Shown here one piece after another: positions 21,737 through 32,411 of a stretch of DNA of 64,000 nucleotides (positions within the stretch are counted from its first letter, which is position 1; every line of letters starts with the position of its first letter). The notes below the pieces were generated by a model. That model was given only the letters and a program-made list of their open reading frames with translations. It was not told the origin of the DNA and did not search any database. The stretch comes from Hsuehochloa calcarea (taxonomy: Eukaryota > Streptophyta > Magnoliopsida > Poales > Poaceae). A program made the translations under genes and the position numbers. The stretch spans positions 20,209,763 through 20,273,762 of the forward strand of contig CM070601.1 in assembly GCA_036346395.1 (NCBI GenBank). Direction: 5' to 3'.

Positions 21737-23145
21737 TTGGCATGGATGGCCTCAACCAGGCCCACCATCCCGCCCTTTGTTTTTCTCGAGCAACTCGATT
21801 CACCCTCGGTGGTTGAGCATTCCGAGAACATCAATGAGTCACATCAAATCATGCGAATTGATTATGATAACATAGATGCTCCACAGATCGGCGATGATCA
21901 GGGTAGAGATTGGATAACATCGATCTACAATTATCTTCAACATGACCTAATTCCAGAAGATGATGTAGAGACCGATCATATAGAACGAAAAGCCAAATCA
22001 TACACTCTAATCGAATGTACCTTGTATAAAGGAGGATCTCATGGAGTGTTAATGAGATGCATATCTCGCTCGGATGGCATTAAGTTGCTAACCGAAATTA
22101 ATGGAAGAGTATGTGGAGCACATCATTCCTATAGAACATTGGTCGGTAAAGCCTTCAAGTAGGATACTATTGGCTAACTGCCCTTCATGATGCAAAAGAG
22201 CTCGTGACGAAGTGTTTACAATGTCAGTTTCATAGCCGACAAGTACATCCGCCGGCACAAGCTCTGCAAATAATTTATTTTTCTTGGCCTTTTGCAACCT
22301 GGGGACTAAACATTGTAGGACCATTCCTAAGAGCACCCGGTGGTTTCGAATTCCTTTTCATCATGATTGGCACATTTAAAAAATGGATTGAAGCCGAGCC
22401 AGTTGTTAAAACTACAACTGAGGCCGCTAATAGATTTTGATTAAAAATATGATTACACGATTTGGTGTACCTAGTCGTATAATCACAGATAATGGTAGTT
22501 AGTTTTCAAGTAGCAGTTTCCAGGAATTCTGCGATGAGCTTGGAATCAAAGTCCATTTCGCCTCCGTTGCTCATCCACAGAGCAATGGAGCAGTGGAGCG
22601 TGCCAATGGTATCATAATGCAGGGGGTCAAACGCCGAGTATTCGACCAGCTAATAAAGCAAGCAGGAGCTTGGGTTCAAAAACTTCCTTATGTTTTATGG
22701 GATGTTCAAACCACGACCAGTCGTGCGACCGGCGAAACACCATTCTTTTTAGTCGATGGAGCCGAAGCCATGTTTGCTCCGGAATTAAAAATTGGCTCTT
22801 CTCGAACTGATTGTTTTAATGTAAACAATCAGGAGGAACGACGACTCGATGATATCAATTTCCTTAAAGAACGACGGAACCAAGCCTTGATACGTTCGGC
22901 AATCTATCTACAAGCCATGCGAAGGAACCACAATCGTAAGGTGCGGCCTCGCAGCCTAGCTGCAGGTGATCTGGTTCTCAGAAAAATTCAGAGCCAAGTA
23001 AATTCAATAAACTTTCTCCCAAGAGGGAAGGTCCTTACACTGTAGTCGAAGTCACCCGACCAAACTGAGTACGATTAGCCATGTCCGACGACAGAGTTTT
23101 GTCCAATTCTTGGAACATTGATCAACTGCGCAAGTTTTTTGTTTA
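21737..23145 (+). pseudogene. gypsy integrase (inactive)
   Basis: In order: an HHCC-type zinc region (CGAHHSYRTLVGKAFK near 22,110-22,160, CLQCQF at 22,213), the catalytic core with WGLNIVGPF at about 22,300, TDNGS at 22,484, and the Glu in AVERANG near 22,595, then a basic C-terminus ending near WNIDQLRKFFV at 23,145. The first catalytic Asp is replaced by Asn in WGLNIVGPF, and stops occur at 22,160, 22,438 and 22,500, so the enzyme is dead. Confidence 0.88.
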
Positions 23146-23944
23146 AATTTTATTTCATTTCCATTAAATTTAATAAAGGATAATTAAATTCAAAGAAGAA
23201 AGTGATGTTATTTATATGATGGTACCTAACTCTGGTCGACGCGATTCATATGCTTAAGATTATGAGGATTTTTTTATTTTCAAAATTTTATTCTACTCTT
23301 GATTGGATACTGGTCGGGACACAGAAAACCTCCTAGTCGAAGTCTCTCCTTTTTGCACGTGGTTCCGCCCACCGGAAGGAGCTTCCTAGCGACGGTCATT
23401 TTCCTACAATCCTCGCTGCCAGTCGGACTAGAGCATGAGCACGTATTGCAAAATATACTTTACATCTTCATTTCTTAGCGGTTCATTCCGACCAGCGTTG
23501 AGTACTGCATAGAAAAAAACCACTTGTCATTTATTATATATGTATTTGCATATAATTTTTCTCTTATCAAGGAAAGTTATTTTTTTTCTTCCGACCATAT
23601 ATTGTATTAATAACTACTTTGATTACGAAAAACAGATTTACAACTAGTCGAAACCTAGCACTGGTCCCGACCAAAAAAAGGTTTTATAGTATTATCACGG
23701 TCAGTTTTTCAACAATTAGTACATACTTCCAAATAATGGTTGAGACTTAAGTTTATATTCTTGACCTGCTGCTTATATACTAACATTTTTCTACTATAAA
23801 ACAGTCGGGGCTAGGTAATATATGAATATCCATAAATTGACAGGATGAACAAAAGATTTTATTAATAAGAGAGAGGTAAGTTTTACATGTTGCATACTCT
23901 TTTTACATTTTTCTTACTACTAGAGATTGCCCATTTAATCATTG
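23146..23944. other. non-coding region between pol and the antisense ORF
   Basis: AT-rich, with scattered GGTCGG and ACCAG words like the LTRs of this family. No gene. Confidence 0.6.
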
Positions 23945-26900
23945 CTTGATGGAGATCCGACCTCCATTTCTTCTGCAATCTTGTCTCCAAGAGGTTTTAC
24001 TTCCTTGAGAAACTTGGTCACCTCCTCAGGCAAGTCGTTGAAATCCTCTTCAATAGTTTGAAGATTAGTAGAGGGGTCGAAGCCTTCAGTTTTGCCAAAG
24101 CAAGACTAACTCCACTAGCAATGAATTCTTTTATGAATCGGGCATAATTCTCTCTGGTAGTCTTGAGCAAGCTCTTAAGGTCCTCCAAGAGATGGCCTAG
24201 GTAATTCACCTTCTCCGTTGGATCGCTCAAGGAGGGCAAGCTAGTATCAAAAATCATTTTGTTAAGTGCAGTGATCTTTTCATCAAGATTAAGCATGATA
24301 GCTACCTCCTTGTCTTGCGCAAATTTCAGAGCTTTCTTTGCTCTGGTTAATGCTTGGTTTTGCTCTACATAAGCAAAACAAGTATTAGGCAAGAATGATT
24401 AGAAGAGATACTAAGTCAAGTCTACGACTAGTTACCTTTAATTTTCTTTCCAGAAGTCAAGTATTCGATCAATCGGTTCTTAGCTTGATTGTCTTCTTCA
24501 AGCCTGCCTATTTTGGCCTTATCGGCCATAGCTTCTTATTTTATTTTCTCCAAATCTATCAAACATGATAAGGGAGAATAATTCAAGGGGAAAAACATAG
24601 TCATGAGGAAGAAAGAGTTAAGAAGAAATTTTTACTTTCTAATTCGGAGTATTTTTGTGGATATCATGGGGATATGTGCATGATCTTAGGATGATGATAC
24701 AATTGGCAATGACTTTGTTGGTTTGCCGAATCTCGCGTTTTCGAAAAAGTTCCAATGTTGTTAGGTCTCAGGCGGTCAGACCGCCCAAAGCAGCAGTCAG
24801 ACTGGTCGTATGGCAGTCCAACCGGCAAGCACTAGCGGTTAGACTGGTCAGGCCGAAGAGGCCAGCGGTCAGACCGGATCTGTACGGCGGTCAGACCGGC
24901 CAGAACTTTTGGTTGAGTTTGGAGCTAGGCCAAAAATAGAGTGTGTAGGCAAGAGAGGGGAGTCTCCCGCACTTAGTATCATAATTTTTGGAGCTTCCAG
25001 TCAAAAGTTATATTCGTTTGAAATTTCCAGAGTGCTCTCGGATTTCTAGTGTGAAATTTTGGTTAAGTCCTTGCTGGCGGTCCAACCGGCTAAGACTAAT
25101 CGGTCCGACCGGCCTGAGGCGGTCAGACCGGCCCATGTATGGCAGTCAGATCAGTTTCACTTATTCGTCGACCATCTTGGCGGCGTTGTGTGTTGGTTAA
25201 GTCAAGTTCATGGGATTCAATGTTTTAATGTTGCATATTGTATGTTTTGAGCTAATGTGGGTCAAGTTGTGAAGAACTTGTTCCCGAAATGATTTCTTGG
25301 TCTATTGCTGTGCAGGTGGCTTGCAGGTCAACGACGGTCAACAGCGAGGAGGATCGGGACTAAGCTTGGAGAGCTGAGGTCCAGAACGATCATGGATGCC
25401 GGGTGTGGTCGAGTGACTCAAGCATGACGCAAAATTGACAAGGTGGATCGAACGGGCAGTTTGATGCAGCTGGTTGGATCAAGCGGCGCGGAGGTCGGTG
25501 CAAGTGTCTTGGAGGTTCCGATGGGATTCAGATGGGATATACTTGCCGACATGATGATAGCCGTTGATAAACCTACACGTGGCGAAGCAGGCGATTGCTT
25601 CGACTGGACTGGACTCGGTCCATGGAGAAGGATCGATAAGGGGTATTTTGGTAATTTCACCAAGTACCACCTTTGTGACTCTTGAGTAAACCGCGGCGCA
25701 GGTCGGCGCTTGGAGAAGCGGTTTAGGTCAATCGAAGATAAAGACGACGCTTTAAAATACGTGCGTATGTGTCCCGTTTGTATTGGGCCTTAACGGGAGC
25801 CCATTAGGTGAACTCTTCTAGAAGCTAGGTCTCGCTATAAATATGAGGGAGTTGCTGTCAAACAGACTTAAGCACTTCATTTGGAGAAACCCTAGTTTGT
25901 CTTAGGGATTAGAGAGGAGAGGAGAGGCTTAGGTCCTAGAGAGATGTGATGGGTGTGTGCTCATGGATTGAGCTCTTTTCCTCCTTGAGGGAATGGCTGT
26001 AACCAGGAAATATCATGAATCAATCTATGGATGATTATTCAAAGATGAGTCTTCTTGTGTTCTTCCTCTCTTTTAATGATTTTGGGTGCTTTCTTGATCC
26101 TGTGGTTTTTGATTGGTTTCTTGACCTCACTTACCTTGCTATGACGTGTGAGAATACATCCAGGATCATCTAGATCATCAATCTCCCACGAGCAAGTTTT
26201 GGATCAAGTTTTTCGTTTCGCTCGATTTTGAACCCTCCTTCGGTAAAACAGAAAAATGTCAAAACTTTGACATAGATCTGGACGATCGTTAATTGGTATA
26301 GGTTCCAGATAGACTTAGGAAAGTGTGTTCTAAATTTGGTCAAGTTTCATCATGAAGATCAAAAGTTAGACCGGTTTTTGTTTTGGTTTCGGCCGCTCGC
26401 GACTTTGTTTACGTCGGGCGGTCGATCGTTTCATAACGCCGGTCAGACCGCCGAGCCGTCAGACCTCCAGTTTGCCATTGGTCTGACCGCTCCAGTGAGC
26501 TTGATCTCCATATTTTGGGTCTTTTTCTTCAGGGGTTAATAGGATTTAGCATAAGGCTTCCTCTGTGTATTTACTGATCTTCTTAGCTTTTATAGCTACT
26601 GGAGAAAAGTTCATGTTGAATCTAATTGAGATGAAAATCGAGAAAGCGTCTATTCACCCCCCTCTAGTCGCCTTTTCGGTCCTACAATTTTTGCTCTAAG
26701 ATCTTTATTCGCCGAGTCAGTCCTCCAACCACAGCGAAGTTCTCAACCATATGCTACATAAATAGCAGTTTTTCTTTAAGTCTCCTGTAAAACTTGAAAA
26801 GGAGCTATAGAAATGGTTGCATACACTTACCCGAATTGTCATGTCATTATAATCGGCAAAAAATTTATCGGGACTCGTCTCGGCTTGACGATCCGATATT

Positions 26901-28870
26901 CTCCCTCAAACTTCATCAAGCTCCTTATCCTCGATAAATCGAGGAGAAAAATGAAACTTGTTACTTTGGGAAGGGTTGCTTGCAGAAGTTGAAACCTGTT
27001 GGGTATCTGTAGGGATTCCTACCTCCGCTGTTGGGGTAAGGATCACCATAGGATCTAACTTAGGTTCCGACACTGAAGCTTGCTCGGGGGCTGTCCTAAC
27101 CACTTCCACAGAGATTCTAAACTGAGAGAAGCCTTGGTCGGAGGTGCCCTCGATCACCTGATCTTCCGGAATGGACTAATCGGAAACAACCGGAACTCCA
27201 AAAAATCTACACAAAAGAAAGAAAAGAAGTCTAGGAGCTCAAGTTCACCAAAGACGGAATTCAGGTATGCACCAAAGACAGAATTCAGGTACGCATTTAT
27301 ATGGCTAATTCATTTATACATACCTGGTTGCTTTCTTGGCCTTGATTTTGAAGCATGCCAGCTTGAAATTTGTAGCGCTCGCCTTCCTTTTCTCTTCAAC
27401 CGATTTTACCAGTTCCGAACTGGTAGGGTTGGTTGCACCCTCTACACCCTCCAGTAAAGGTTCAGAAGTGATATTCTCGACCGGCTGGTCAAGAATAACA
27501 TCCCTGATCGCTGGATCGGATGGTGTAGATTCATTGGTCTCTAAAACAGTTGCTTCAATTGCAACTGACAAGTCTTGAGCGACTGCATGAGATTCAACGA
27601 TTATCGCCTGGATTAACAAGCAAAGTTAGTCAGGTGATGAACGTGTTTCATCTGACACTAAAAAATTCTGCTCGGTTACCTACCTATACGCGATCACTAT
27701 TATTAGTGATTGTATGACTAGTCGGATCATCAATTGGCTCATATGTTTCAGTGGCCTCATCGATTCTAAGCCCGACCGACTGTATATCAAAGATATTAGG
27801 TAAAAACTTATCAAAAAAATATTATAAAGATGAAACGAAATTGATATACTTACCCGAAGTCTCTCAACTCTTTCTTCTGCGGTAACAACTGCTAGGATCA
27901 GAGGGAAGCCAGCCTTGTCGCTGAGCTCTCCAACGCATATAATTTTGATCCTACTTCTGATCTCATCGGAAGATAAGGCTGCAACAAAAGAGAGGTCTTA
28001 GAGTTATGAAAGTAATCAATCAATACAACAAACTGGTCGGATTCCATTGGAATTTATCTTTCCCGGGGTCTTTGGTCGCATCGTCACGACCAATGTACCA
28101 GAGCATCGCATGAGCTCTGGCCTTCAAGGGACTAATTCTCCGCATGGAGAAATCCCACACCACATGCCAGGAGGTTAAACCCCTGATATTAAGGAGATAG
28201 ATGGCATCAACACATCTCCCTACCTTTTCCTCCTTCTTCGAGGAAGAGCGCCATCGTGGATTCTCAAAGCCTTTTTACCGCTATAGTAAAGGCCGTCTTG
28301 TTGAGTAATCTTCATTTAAAACCAGCTCTTTTTCCACGATGACCACGAGGATTTTGAGTACATTGAAATATACTCATCAGCCTTTCCATCGTGGAGGCGC
28401 AAAGTACACTCTCCAGGTGTATTGGTCGTTTTCTTCGCGTTCGCCATTCTGTAGTAGTTTTTGAAGAGATCCAGAGTTGCTGGAATTCCAAATACGCTTC
28501 GCAGAGGTAGACAAAGATACTGAGATTGGCAATGGCGTTGGGGGCAGATTAATCAGTTTCACTCTATAATACTACAAAACTTGGGAAAGAAAGGAGTGGA
28601 CTGGAGTCTGAAGCCGCATTCGATGTATGCGAGGAATACTGGAATTTCTCCATCTTCACCGCTTGGAGAATGTTCCCCGATTGCTGAACTCCAATGGATC
28701 AGGCTTCTATCGGGTAGCAATCCAACCTTCTCCAAACTTTCCAATTTTTTCTCACTCAGATCGAAAATCGACCAGTTGGTGATGAAATTCGACTTGGTGA
28801 TTTCTTTTGGGTGAAGAATTCGAAGGTGATCGGAGATGATCTTTTGAAAGATGAAAAGGAAAGTGGAAGG
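23945..28870 (-). pseudogene. antisense ORF of Tat element (putative gypsy-type transposon domain)
   Basis: Read on the minus strand from about 28,870. The segment SDHLRILHPKEIT leads into LEKVGLLPDRSLIHW, GEIPVFLAYIECGFRL and STPFFPKF (28,560-28,835). This is the pattern I know from the 'putative gypsy type transposon' domain (PF04195-like) of the antisense ORF in Tat retrotransposons. Further minus-strand pieces are Ser/Glu/Thr-rich (27,314-27,619, and 26,906-27,157) and then helical, coiled-coil-like (24,018-24,392, LEDLKSLLKTTRENYARF). Stops and frame changes break it, and the copia-like solo LTR at 24,656-26,686 splits its second half. Confidence 0.7.
24656..26686 (+). mobile_element. 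solo LTR, copia-like, ATTTT target duplication
   Basis: 2,031 bp from TGTGGATATC to CGGTCCTACA, with ATTTT directly before (24,651-24,655) and after (26,687-26,691). It carries many GGTCAGACCGG-type words at 24,771-24,905, 25,080-25,140 and 26,440-26,500. Near the end it has TCTATTCACCCCCCTCTAG, which in my memory is typical of grass Ty1/copia LTR 3' ends. TATAAATATGAGGG at 25,836 fits a TATA box. No internal domain remains. Confidence 0.9.
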
Positions 28871-29130
28871 TGTAAAAGCCCTAACACCCAGTGCTAAGGG
28901 GTTTTTTATAGCCGCAACACTGTAACCGCTTCCGGGAGAAGTCTAGCGGACAAAAATCTTTTTAAGCAGCGGACAAAAAAGCTTTTTTCAACTTCCAAGG
29001 CATTTTCTCAACTTTAAAAATGAATACAGACCATCTCGAGTACCACGACATTTAATGAGGGTTCTGCCGATACGACTTCATCGGAAGAAAGCATTCACAC
29101 GACCAATTCATTTAAAGTTCGGGGGCTAGC

Positions 29131-29829
29131 TGACGCGGATTGAAACCTCTATATATTATTTAATACATAAGAAAAGACCATACGTCTTCATGGTCATAAC
29201 CCCTAAGGTTAACGACATCACTGGTCGTAAGGATTCCAGATGTTATATAATACATACCCTGGTTAGACATAGTTCATAACCTAGTCTCCGACCAGTCAAA
29301 AGCTCATCAGGCCTTAAACTGGTATCTAGATCTAAGTCCAGGTGTATCTTTTACCATGTGATGAATGGAACATGTACTGTCTATTCCATACCACGCGACG
29401 TTACATAATCCTAAGACATTGGAGTATGGTTAAATGACTCACTGACAAATAACCGCACAGCAGTTGATACATTGTCAACTGACGCCTCTCTCACTGCACG
29501 CGCGTACTTCCCAACAAAGCGCCTCCAAGGGATAACTGCCAACGGTTCATCAACTACATAAAGAGGATCGCGGAAGGTGGAGAAGGGAGGGATCAGAAGA
29601 GAGATCGATTAGAAGGCACTTCAGAATACCACCATTCGATTAGTTTATAACACCATAGCAGCCATTACGCTTCAATGTTACTAGGATTAGCCTCTTTTTC
29701 CAGATTACATGTATTCCCTGTAATAGCCAGTTCATAGCAATAAAGAGCAACCTCATTCCTTTCCAAGAGATACGTGTCATTTTTCCTCTGTTTTTTATAT
29801 TTGTAAGTTCGATGATTTGATCGTCGACA
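29131..29829 (+). repeat. 3'-side LTR A of the Tat family
   Basis: Begins TGACGCGG right after a purine-rich tract (AAAGTTCGGGGGC at 29,115-29,127) and ends GTCGACA, 699 bp. It matches the LTR at 30,113 in its first half (AACCCCTAAGG, GGATTCCAGATGTTA, CTGGTATCTAGATCT) but its 3' half is more diverged. It is also close to the minus-strand LTR at 50,338-51,016. Confidence 0.85.
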
Positions 29830-29879
29830 GTAAGCTTAAAGAAATCTCATAGCACAAAATCCTTTAGGTGGCGTGCCGA

Positions 29880-30112
29880 AGGAATTTTATAGTCGCTACT
29901 CCTTAACTGCCAAAAGGAGTTACCTTAAAAGTTCAACGGACATAAACCAATGTCCAACGAACAGAAGAACTCTTCTATTTTCAATGCAGTTTCTCAACTT
30001 TAAAGTGAATACAGACCACCTCGTTTGTCACGACAATAAATGAGGGTCCGGCCGATACAACTTCTCATCGGAGGCTCACACAACCAATTCATTTTAAAGT
30101 TCGGGGGCTAGC
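29880..30112 (+). repeat. second copy of the pre-LTR (polypurine) region
   Basis: Repeats 28,905-29,130: shared TTTCTCAACTTTAAA, GAATACAGACCA, AATGAGGGT, and the purine tract TTTAAAGTTCGGGGGCTAGC right before the LTR. It shows that a second element's 3' end follows LTR A. Confidence 0.8.
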
Positions 30113-30832
30113 TGACGAGTATTAAAATATCTATATATTACTTTAATACATAATTTAAGACTATATGTCTTCATGGTCGTAACCCCTAAGGCTAATGACC
30201 CCGTGGTCGTAACCCCTAAGGATAACGACTCTCGTGGTCGTAAGGATTCCAGATGTTACTTATAGATACCTTGGTTGGACGAGATACTGTACTCGGTCCC
30301 CAACTAGATGATTGCTCGCAGAAGCCTTGAACTGGTATCTAGATCTGACTCCAAGTATATTCTTACCGTGTGTCGAACGGAACACATGTCATATTTACTC
30401 CATACCACGCAACGATTCATGGTCTTAAGATACCGACAACAACTAACATACGGTTGAGTGTCTCATAGACGGTAAACCGACGATCAGTTACTGTTTCACT
30501 AACAACAATTGTCCTTCCGACCAGACGTGTCCCTTCTAATAGAGTCTTCTCCAAGAGCAAATGACATCTTTTCGTTGGTTATTTAAAGACAAGGCACGGA
30601 GGAAGAAGGCATCGGATTGAGGCATCACAATCAACACCAAATTCATATTTCAACTCTGTTTTAATAGCATAGCAAGCATTACGCTCGGTGTAATTAGAAT
30701 TAGTATACCGCCTCGTTGAAGACAACCCTTGTAAAGGGTCTAATTCATAGTAATTAAAAGTAATTATATTCTCTCTTAAGAATTTTTAGTTATTTTATTT
30801 TATTTCATAAGATCGATAACTCGATCCTGGAA
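30113..30832 (+). repeat. 3'-side LTR B of the Tat family
   Basis: Begins TGACGAGT and runs about 720 bp to GATCCTGG. Its 3' half is the best match to the truncated 5' LTR at 13,775-14,028, so these two probably belong together. A TATTTAAAGAC run at 30,578 is a TATA candidate. The expected CA end is lost or altered. Confidence 0.8.
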
Positions 30833-31106
30833 TCTGAGGGTATCAACGGCTGCGGGTGAGGCCCTGTCTCATCCGCGATCCGTTTGGGTTGATCGGCTGA
30901 GGCCCTGTCTCAAATTTGCTTTGTGAGAAATGAGACCACCAGTAATGCATAAATCATCGTTCACTGACGAGTGGCAGTTTCATGGTTCAATGTATCTCCT
31001 GTAACCGTATGGATTATGATTGATGGTGATGGCCCCCCCATGAGCTAGAGGTGTCAGTGTGACTGCCTCTGCCACGGCATGTGCGAGTTTTGGACATATG
31101 TAACAC
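30833..31106. other. spacer between elements, no gene seen
   Basis: Contains GAGGCCCTGTCTCA twice (30,856 and 30,899 regions). No coding signal. Confidence 0.5.
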
Positions 31107-31204
31107 TGTGTAAATCCGAAATTCCAAATTTAGCCTCTATACTGAAAAAATTCCGCTTCTAGCCCCCTGCTCGACCAGCGGGATCTGCGTCGGCGGGCAC
31201 TGTC

Positions 31205-31370
31205 CTTCGTGCGGTGTGGCACCGCACGATCAAGATTCCACGCAGCGTGCGGTGCCACATCAAGACGATCAGATCGCGCATGTCGTGCGGTATGGGACCG
31301 CACGACCGAATGCATCGCAATGCACCGTCGTGCGGTCCCATACCGCACGACCGAATACACCCCCCACCGC
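31205..31370. repeat. left subterminal palindromes of the MULE
   Basis: Perfect CGTGCGGTG-TGG-CACCGCACG at 31,208-31,228, then CGTGCGGTATGGGACCGCAC (31,286 region) and its inverse GTGCGGTCCCATACCGCACG (31,331 region). The same words recur at 39,885-40,030. Confidence 0.9.
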
Positions 31371-32411
31371 GCGTCGTTCTCCCCGACTGCGTCTCTCTTG
31401 TCATTCCATCCGCCGAAGCACCGAAACAAACCGGGCGGCACTCGCTAGCACACGCGTCGCCTATTCATTTCTATGGCCCTTCTCCATGAGCAAAAGATCG
31501 GCGTATATGTTGGCATACGAAGGAAGAAGCTCATTTGTAGTTCATTCAACCGAAGCGAGCAGAAGGCAAAGAAAAACCGAGGAGCGAAAGAAGGAAGATT
31601 TGAGTTGATTTCGTTCGGAAGCAGCGGATTTGGCAAGTACAAAAGTTGTAGATCGTCTCGTGAGCTTCAAGAAGAGGTAAGTTTTGTACCCGTGTAACTA
31701 ATATTTTATGTATGTCATTAGTTTATAATTAAGCAAACCATGTTTGGTTAATGTTATTTTAGGTCAATCTTTGATACGCTATGTATTTGTAGCAAATCTA
31801 ACATATGTTAGGCATGATGTATTGTAGTGTATGTAATATTATACTATGTTTTTTGAGAACATACGTATTGTAATGTAGTTTCATGTTGTGCGAAAATATG
31901 AACTTGTAGATTTGTAGACGGTGAGAAAGTACATATTTTTTAGAGCATTTGTAGGTGATAACAATAGTAATGCAGGATTAGAAACATACAATTAGTACGG
32001 TTAGGAAGAAGTGGATATAGTGCGGTTGGTGGTAAAAATAAATTGAAAATAAAGTGCGGTGGCGGGTGTTTGATGGTACGATTATTGCATGTTTGAAACT
32101 AACATGGTTGATTATGCACTTAACATGTAATGGGAATTTGGCATGAATCGAAACAAGCTTAATACAGAACAATAGTGAAAATAAAATAACGTTGTAATGT
32201 AATTTTCATATGAATTAGAAATGGAAATAAAAATGAAGTGAATATGTAATTTGATGTATGTTAGAATTTAGAAGTAAAATAGTTAGAAGTAAATTGTAGA
32301 TTTATAAATACCGTACTGTTAATGTTACAATGGGGTAGTGGGGGTGTGATGATACGATTGTTGCATGTTGTGTAATGAGATGGTTGATTGTGCACTTATG
32401 TTAGGTACGCC
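31371..32411 (+). other. MULE leader and probable 5' intron
   Basis: A basic-coding stretch at 31,420-31,680 ends at AAGAGGTAAGT (donor at about 31,677). It is followed by 720 bases of AT-rich sequence and TTAG (acceptor at about 32,404), right before the transposase ATG. This looks like an intron in the 5' leader. Confidence 0.45.

Larger units (their letters stand above)
13775..30832 (+). mobile_element. composite Ty3/gypsy retrotransposon, Tat lineage
   Basis: Order along the plus strand: truncated 5' LTR, primer-binding site, gag, protease, RT (with a second gag-protease-RT copy), RNase H of two types, integrase, an antisense ORF, and two related LTRs. The archaeal-type RNase H after the usual RNase H and the antisense ORF before the 3' LTR are hallmarks of the Tat clade. 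All coding parts carry stops or frameshifts. Two foreign solo LTRs interrupt it at 19,774-20,664 and 24,656-26,686. The two 3' LTRs and the repeated coding block show that it is a recombinant of at least two related elements. Confidence 0.85.

Noticed and set aside
31130..31608. Frames on both strands near the MULE left end
   Set aside because: They lie over the subterminal palindromes, which read similarly on both strands.
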